Below are positions 29,982-33,312 of a stretch of 33,312 bases of DNA, one piece after another. Each line of letters starts with the position of its first letter. Positions within the stretch are counted from its first letter, which is position 1. A program made the position numbers and the translations under genes. Under the pieces are notes generated by a model. The model worked only from the letters and a program-made list of their open reading frames with translations. It made no database searches and had not been told where the DNA came from. Source of the stretch: Bacilli bacterium (GTDB taxonomy: Bacteria > Bacillota_I > Bacilli_A > RF39 > UBA660); contig JAFRHI010000021.1 in assembly GCA_017433415.1 (NCBI GenBank), positions 1-33,312 of the forward strand, written 5' to 3'.

Positions 29982-32900
29982 TTAATGATTTATTCTCAAT
30001 ATTCTTGCATAACCCTCTGGACGATTTTGCTCAAATTGATGTGAAACTTGTTCAATATCAATTTGTTGATTATTAGCTAGTGCATATTCTTGTATAGTTC
30101 TCTTTGTTGATTCGTATTCTATTTGTGCTTTTTTATCAAAATCTAATACACAAGAACTACTAATAGCACCATTTGAATAAGCAATATACCAATTATCACC
30201 CATAAAAATTATTGTTCCTTTTGGTATTAAAGCACTCTCAAATTCAGTTTCATTAAAATATGAATATATACCATTTATTTTATTAATTTTGCTCATTATA
30301 TTTGCATCTAGATTTTCAGTTGCTATTATTTTATTTCTTGGTCTATTATATACTGCTTGTACATCTTTTGGTTTAATATCTTTTGGTTTAATTCTTCCAA
30401 TTGTTTTGGTTGATGCCATACATAATAAAGAATAATTTCCATAATCTGTTGTGAAAGTATCATTTTCTTGTAAATTTTGAGTATTTGTAACAAAATCTTT
30501 CCAATCTTGACTATCATGATCCATTGGGTTATTACCAATTTTATTTACAACATCAATATTTACATTTGAAGGAACACAATCTAAAGCATAACTCTTTGTT
30601 ACAAAGACAAAATCAATTTTATCTTTTTCATTTTCATTATTTTGTGATTTTTCAACAATATCAAGACATGCTTCTCTAAATGTTTCTATTATTTCTTTTA
30701 ACTCATTTGCATAACTACCTTCATATCCATATCCACCCTCATCATAAATAGTTCTTAGTTGGTTAATATAAACACTATTACCATTTCTAAATCCAGCTGC
30801 TCTTGCAATAAAATTTCCAAAAGTATCAGTTATTTTAATAACAAATCCATTTTTATCTAAAGCACAATAGTGCAAGAAGTCATTGTCATTACCATCAACT
30901 CTAAAACAAGCATTAGTGTTTATTCCTGATAATAACAAAGTTTCATCTTGCGAGTCATACATTGAATATACATAATTAGTTGTAGAACCTTTTATGTATG
31001 GCACAGTAGATTTATCTCTTTTTGCCATTTCACAAACTAATTCTTTTGCAATTCTAACTATTTCTTGTGCATCTTCATTTGTATATTCTTGATATCTACA
31101 TAATTTTACTATTACATCTTTTCCGAGTATAGCTAATGATTGATCATCAGCACAAATACTAAGTTCGCATAGTGACATAACATCACTATAATTATTTATA
31201 TCATAATTAAATTGTTTAGCTAGTTTAATAACTTCGCTCATATAATCCATTGTTGCCATAATTGTTTCTTTATCGATACCACATTGAATTAATGATTCGT
31301 TTTCATTTTTATTTAAAAACAATAGTAACCAAACTAATCCATTATTAATGACATAATTAGTTAATAATGAATATGATTCATCATCTAAAATACTACTAGG
31401 TTCAATTATATCGGTATCAACAAATATTCCATTTAATAAATTTCCAAAATTAAAATTCTTTTTATAATATTCCAAAGCAAATTCAAAATATTCATCATTA
31501 AATGGTAATTCATCTTCCAATCTTTTTAAAATACTATTATCGATGTTTTTGTCTATATCTAATGTTCTTGCTTTAAATATAATTTCTTTTTTAACTTTTT
31601 CAAATATTTTTTGTTTTTTTCTATATTCGTTATATTTAGAGACTTCTACAGCATCAAATAAAGGACCTTGATATCTATATTTACCTGTTTCGTTGTCATA
31701 TATAATTATATCCATATATTTTATGACTTCTTGATCAGTATATTTAATATATTTACTATTTAGCCTATTAACTAATTTACTCGCTTCCTCATATCTTTTA
31801 TAATTATTAAATCCACGAGGTGCTTTTATAAATGAATCCATTTTAGAGTAGCCAAATTTTACAAAATTATCTATCATATTCCATATTAAATTTTCATCAA
31901 AAGTTTCGCTACATTGAACAACAAGATTATTTAAAAAATTACAAATTCTTTCGTCTTTTATTGAATATAATTCATTAAATTTTTCTTTTTGTTTTTTTTC
32001 TATTGTTTTTTTGTAAATAACAGGATGATTTTTTCTTGGAATAAAGAATTCTTTAATGTATTCATTATAAGATTCTAAAATTGTTTTTTTATAGTTTTCT
32101 TTGCTTTTAGAAACATACAATGCTGATAGTTTTGCAATAGTATCACGAGAAACGTTAATTTGTTCTAAACTAGAGTTACTATGTATTACAACATGATATT
32201 GTTTCATGGCTTGCATCAAAAGATTAAACTTATCTTCCAATGCACTTTTCATTTCAACAAGAAATTCCAAGCTTTTTATAGCTTCATTAAAATTATTAGT
32301 ATTTTTTAATTCTGTACAAATCTTTCCAAAAATGTTTGTGTAATTTTCTATATAACATGCTCTATATGCATCCCACTCAGTTTCAGCACATTCTTCAAAT
32401 ACAGATTTAAAATTGTTAATAGTTGGATATATGCTGATTGCATTACTAAATAATCTACTAAATCGTTCTATATACTTATCAATACTATCTGGATAATCAG
32501 CAAATACATCTTTAAAGTCATCATCGTTCTTATCAAAAAACTCAAACTTTTTAATAGTGTTCATCATAGCATCATCATTTGAAAAGTCGTTTAAAGAGTG
32601 TTTTTCTAATTCTCTAGTGCTAAAATCAAAATCATGTACCAATAAAAACTTAAACACTTCAGGATATTGTCTTGCTTGATATGATACATATTGTATTGTA
32701 TTTGGATTTCTTTTAATAGAGTTTAAAACTATTTTTTCATTTTCTGCTAAATCTATACAATAATTTGTTGTTTTAGATAATTCATATCCAGATTTTATTG
32801 TTTCCTCAATTAAATCATCGTAATCTTCTTTAGAAAATGATTTCCAATCAACAAAGTTTGCCGAATTTGCATCTTGTCTAATTGAATTTAAAGCTATTGC

Positions 32901-33308
32901 ATAATTATTTTTTAAAAAAGCAGGACTATTAGGTTTTAAAATATATTTTTGATTAATAGCCATCATTCTTACTCTTTCGAGCAATCTAGGATTAAAATAT
33001 TCTATATAGTTAGCACTATTAACATCTCTGTCAATAGCAGCATTAATACATTCATCATTTTTTAAAATAAAACTTGGAGTCTCTTCATCAAAAATACAAT
33101 TTCCATTTAAAAAAGCATTTATAAGATATTTTTCTTGTTCTTTTGTTAATTCGAAATCATTAGGTCTTTTTTCTTTAATAATATCTCTTAACATAATTAA
33201 AGTGTCTCTATTAAATAAACTATCATCTGTTATTGTAATATTCCTATTTACTATAATAAAGTCAAATAATTTTTTTAATTCATAATTATTTAATCTCACT
33301 TTTACCAT
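29982..33308 (-). CDS. 1108-residue protein of unknown function with N-terminal helical repeats
   Basis: No signal peptide, membrane segment or nucleotide-binding motif is visible. The first ~210 residues carry three repeats of about 50 residues, near 77-103, 128-154 and 181-210, each built around an A/S-I-x-x-(D/N)-x-N-(S/T) helix followed by a Y/F-(V/I) step (DVNSANYIEY, DANSANFVDW, NPNTIQYVSY), recalling DUF4116-type repeats. The middle (about 210-790) is helical and Lys/Glu/Asn-rich. The C-terminal ~310 residues are a globular mixed domain (CFRVDGNDNDFLHYCALD, GNFIARAAGFRNGNSVYI). ATG 33308 lies four bases from the window edge, so the true start may be upstream; a GTG at the fourth codon is also possible. 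Confidence 0.75.
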   Translation of the reverse strand: MVKVRLNNYELKKLFDFIIVNRNITITDDSLFNRDTLIMLRDIIKEKRPNDFELTKEQEKYLINAFLNGNCIFDEETPSFILKNDECINAAIDRDVNSANYIEYFNPRLLERVRMMAINQKYILKPNSPAFLKNNYAIALNSIRQDANSANFVDWKSFSKEDYDDLIEETIKSGYELSKTTNYCIDLAENEKIVLNSIKRNPNTIQYVSYQARQYPEVFKFLLVHDFDFSTRELEKHSLNDFSNDDAMMNTIKKFEFFDKNDDDFKDVFADYPDSIDKYIERFSRLFSNAISIYPTINNFKSVFEECAETEWDAYRACYIENYTNIFGKICTELKNTNNFNEAIKSLEFLVEMKSALEDKFNLLMQAMKQYHVVIHSNSSLEQINVSRDTIAKLSALYVSKSKENYKKTILESYNEYIKEFFIPRKNHPVIYKKTIEKKQKEKFNELYSIKDERICNFLNNLVVQCSETFDENLIWNMIDNFVKFGYSKMDSFIKAPRGFNNYKRYEEASKLVNRLNSKYIKYTDQEVIKYMDIIIYDNETGKYRYQGPLFDAVEVSKYNEYRKKQKIFEKVKKEIIFKARTLDIDKNIDNSILKRLEDELPFNDEYFEFALEYYKKNFNFGNLLNGIFVDTDIIEPSSILDDESYSLLTNYVINNGLVWLLLFLNKNENESLIQCGIDKETIMATMDYMSEVIKLAKQFNYDINNYSDVMSLCELSICADDQSLAILGKDVIVKLCRYQEYTNEDAQEIVRIAKELVCEMAKRDKSTVPYIKGSTTNYVYSMYDSQDETLLLSGINTNACFRVDGNDNDFLHYCALDKNGFVIKITDTFGNFIARAAGFRNGNSVYINQLRTIYDEGGYGYEGSYANELKEIIETFREACLDIVEKSQNNENEKDKIDFVFVTKSYALDCVPSNVNIDVVNKIGNNPMDHDSQDWKDFVTNTQNLQENDTFTTDYGNYSLLCMASTKTIGRIKPKDIKPKDVQAVYNRPRNKIIATENLDANIMSKINKINGIYSYFNETEFESALIPKGTIIFMGDNWYIAYSNGAISSSCVLDFDKKAQIEYESTKRTIQEYALANNQQIDIEQVSHQFEQNRPEGYARILRINH

Positions 33309-33312
33309 CCCC

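Larger units (their letters stand above)
25345..33312. mobile_element. Serine-recombinase element inserted in spoIVA, other end outside window
   Basis: Starts at the spoIVA junction and runs past the window edge, so it is at least 8 kb. Contents: large serine recombinase at the junction, small protein, SSB-like protein, two winged-helix proteins with an intervening structured RNA region, divergent XRE regulator and membrane protein, a seven-hairpin noncoding block and an 1108-residue protein. No conjugation, capsid or antibiotic-resistance genes are visible. Gene order (repressor divergent from a module ending in the recombinase) is typical of integrative elements. Whether it is a prophage remnant, an ICE or a domesticated skin-like element cannot be decided from this part. 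Confidence 0.85.

Noticed and set aside
29687-30076. Short frames across the hairpin array
   Set aside because: They follow inverted-repeat sequence and the end of the large minus-strand gene, without ribosome sites or protein-like composition.

Overview
The window is very AT-rich and reads as a low-GC Bacillota chromosome, most likely an uncultured gut Bacilli lineage near Erysipelotrichales/RF39. Three genes mark it as a spore former: a Cse60-type protein, an alpha/beta-type SASP, and SpoIVA. Tryptophans are TGG and TGA serves as a stop at least once (end of the first fem gene), so I used the standard bacterial code. Much of the chromosomal gene set (leuS, ytgP/murJ, trmB, ytxGH, tyrS, rpsD, ezrA, thiI, ssp, ackA, nrnA) lies in one neighbourhood in Bacillus subtilis too (recalled, not computed), so roughly the first 24 kb looks like conserved backbone.

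Layout: 1-4.6 kb holds a truncated membrane-protein gene, leuS, cse60-like and murJ/ytgP. 4.65-7.5 kb, minus strand, holds two overlapping FemABX peptidoglycan-bridge enzymes preceded by an easily missed 55-residue gene. 7.5-10.7 kb holds trmB, then an operon of a lipoprotein, a long disordered protein, ytxG-like and ytxH. 10.75-14.7 kb holds a tyrosine T-box with tyrS, a membrane beta-propeller protein, a histidine phosphatase, and rpsD with its own autoregulatory leader. 14.9-18.8 kb holds ezrA, a pilin-like protein, thiI and a SASP. 18.9-24.1 kb holds ackA, a tandem ackA paralogue with a degraded active site, nrnA, ysxC and two proteins of unknown function.

At about 24.16 kb spoIVA begins on the minus strand, but only its last ~394 codons are present. 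The reading frame runs up to codon 93-97 (B. subtilis numbering, Walker B region) and meets the stop codon of a large serine recombinase. From there to the window end (8 kb, other end not seen) is an integrated element. It carries the recombinase, a small protein, an SSB-like OB-fold protein, two winged-helix proteins separated by a structured attenuator-like RNA region, a divergent XRE repressor with a membrane partner, a noncoding block of seven consecutive hairpins, and an 1108-residue protein of unknown function. Splitting of a mother-cell sporulation gene by a serine-recombinase element is the arrangement of skin in sigK. The main hypothesis is that this is a spoIVA intervening element that excises during sporulation. 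Plain inactivation of spoIVA cannot be excluded from this window.
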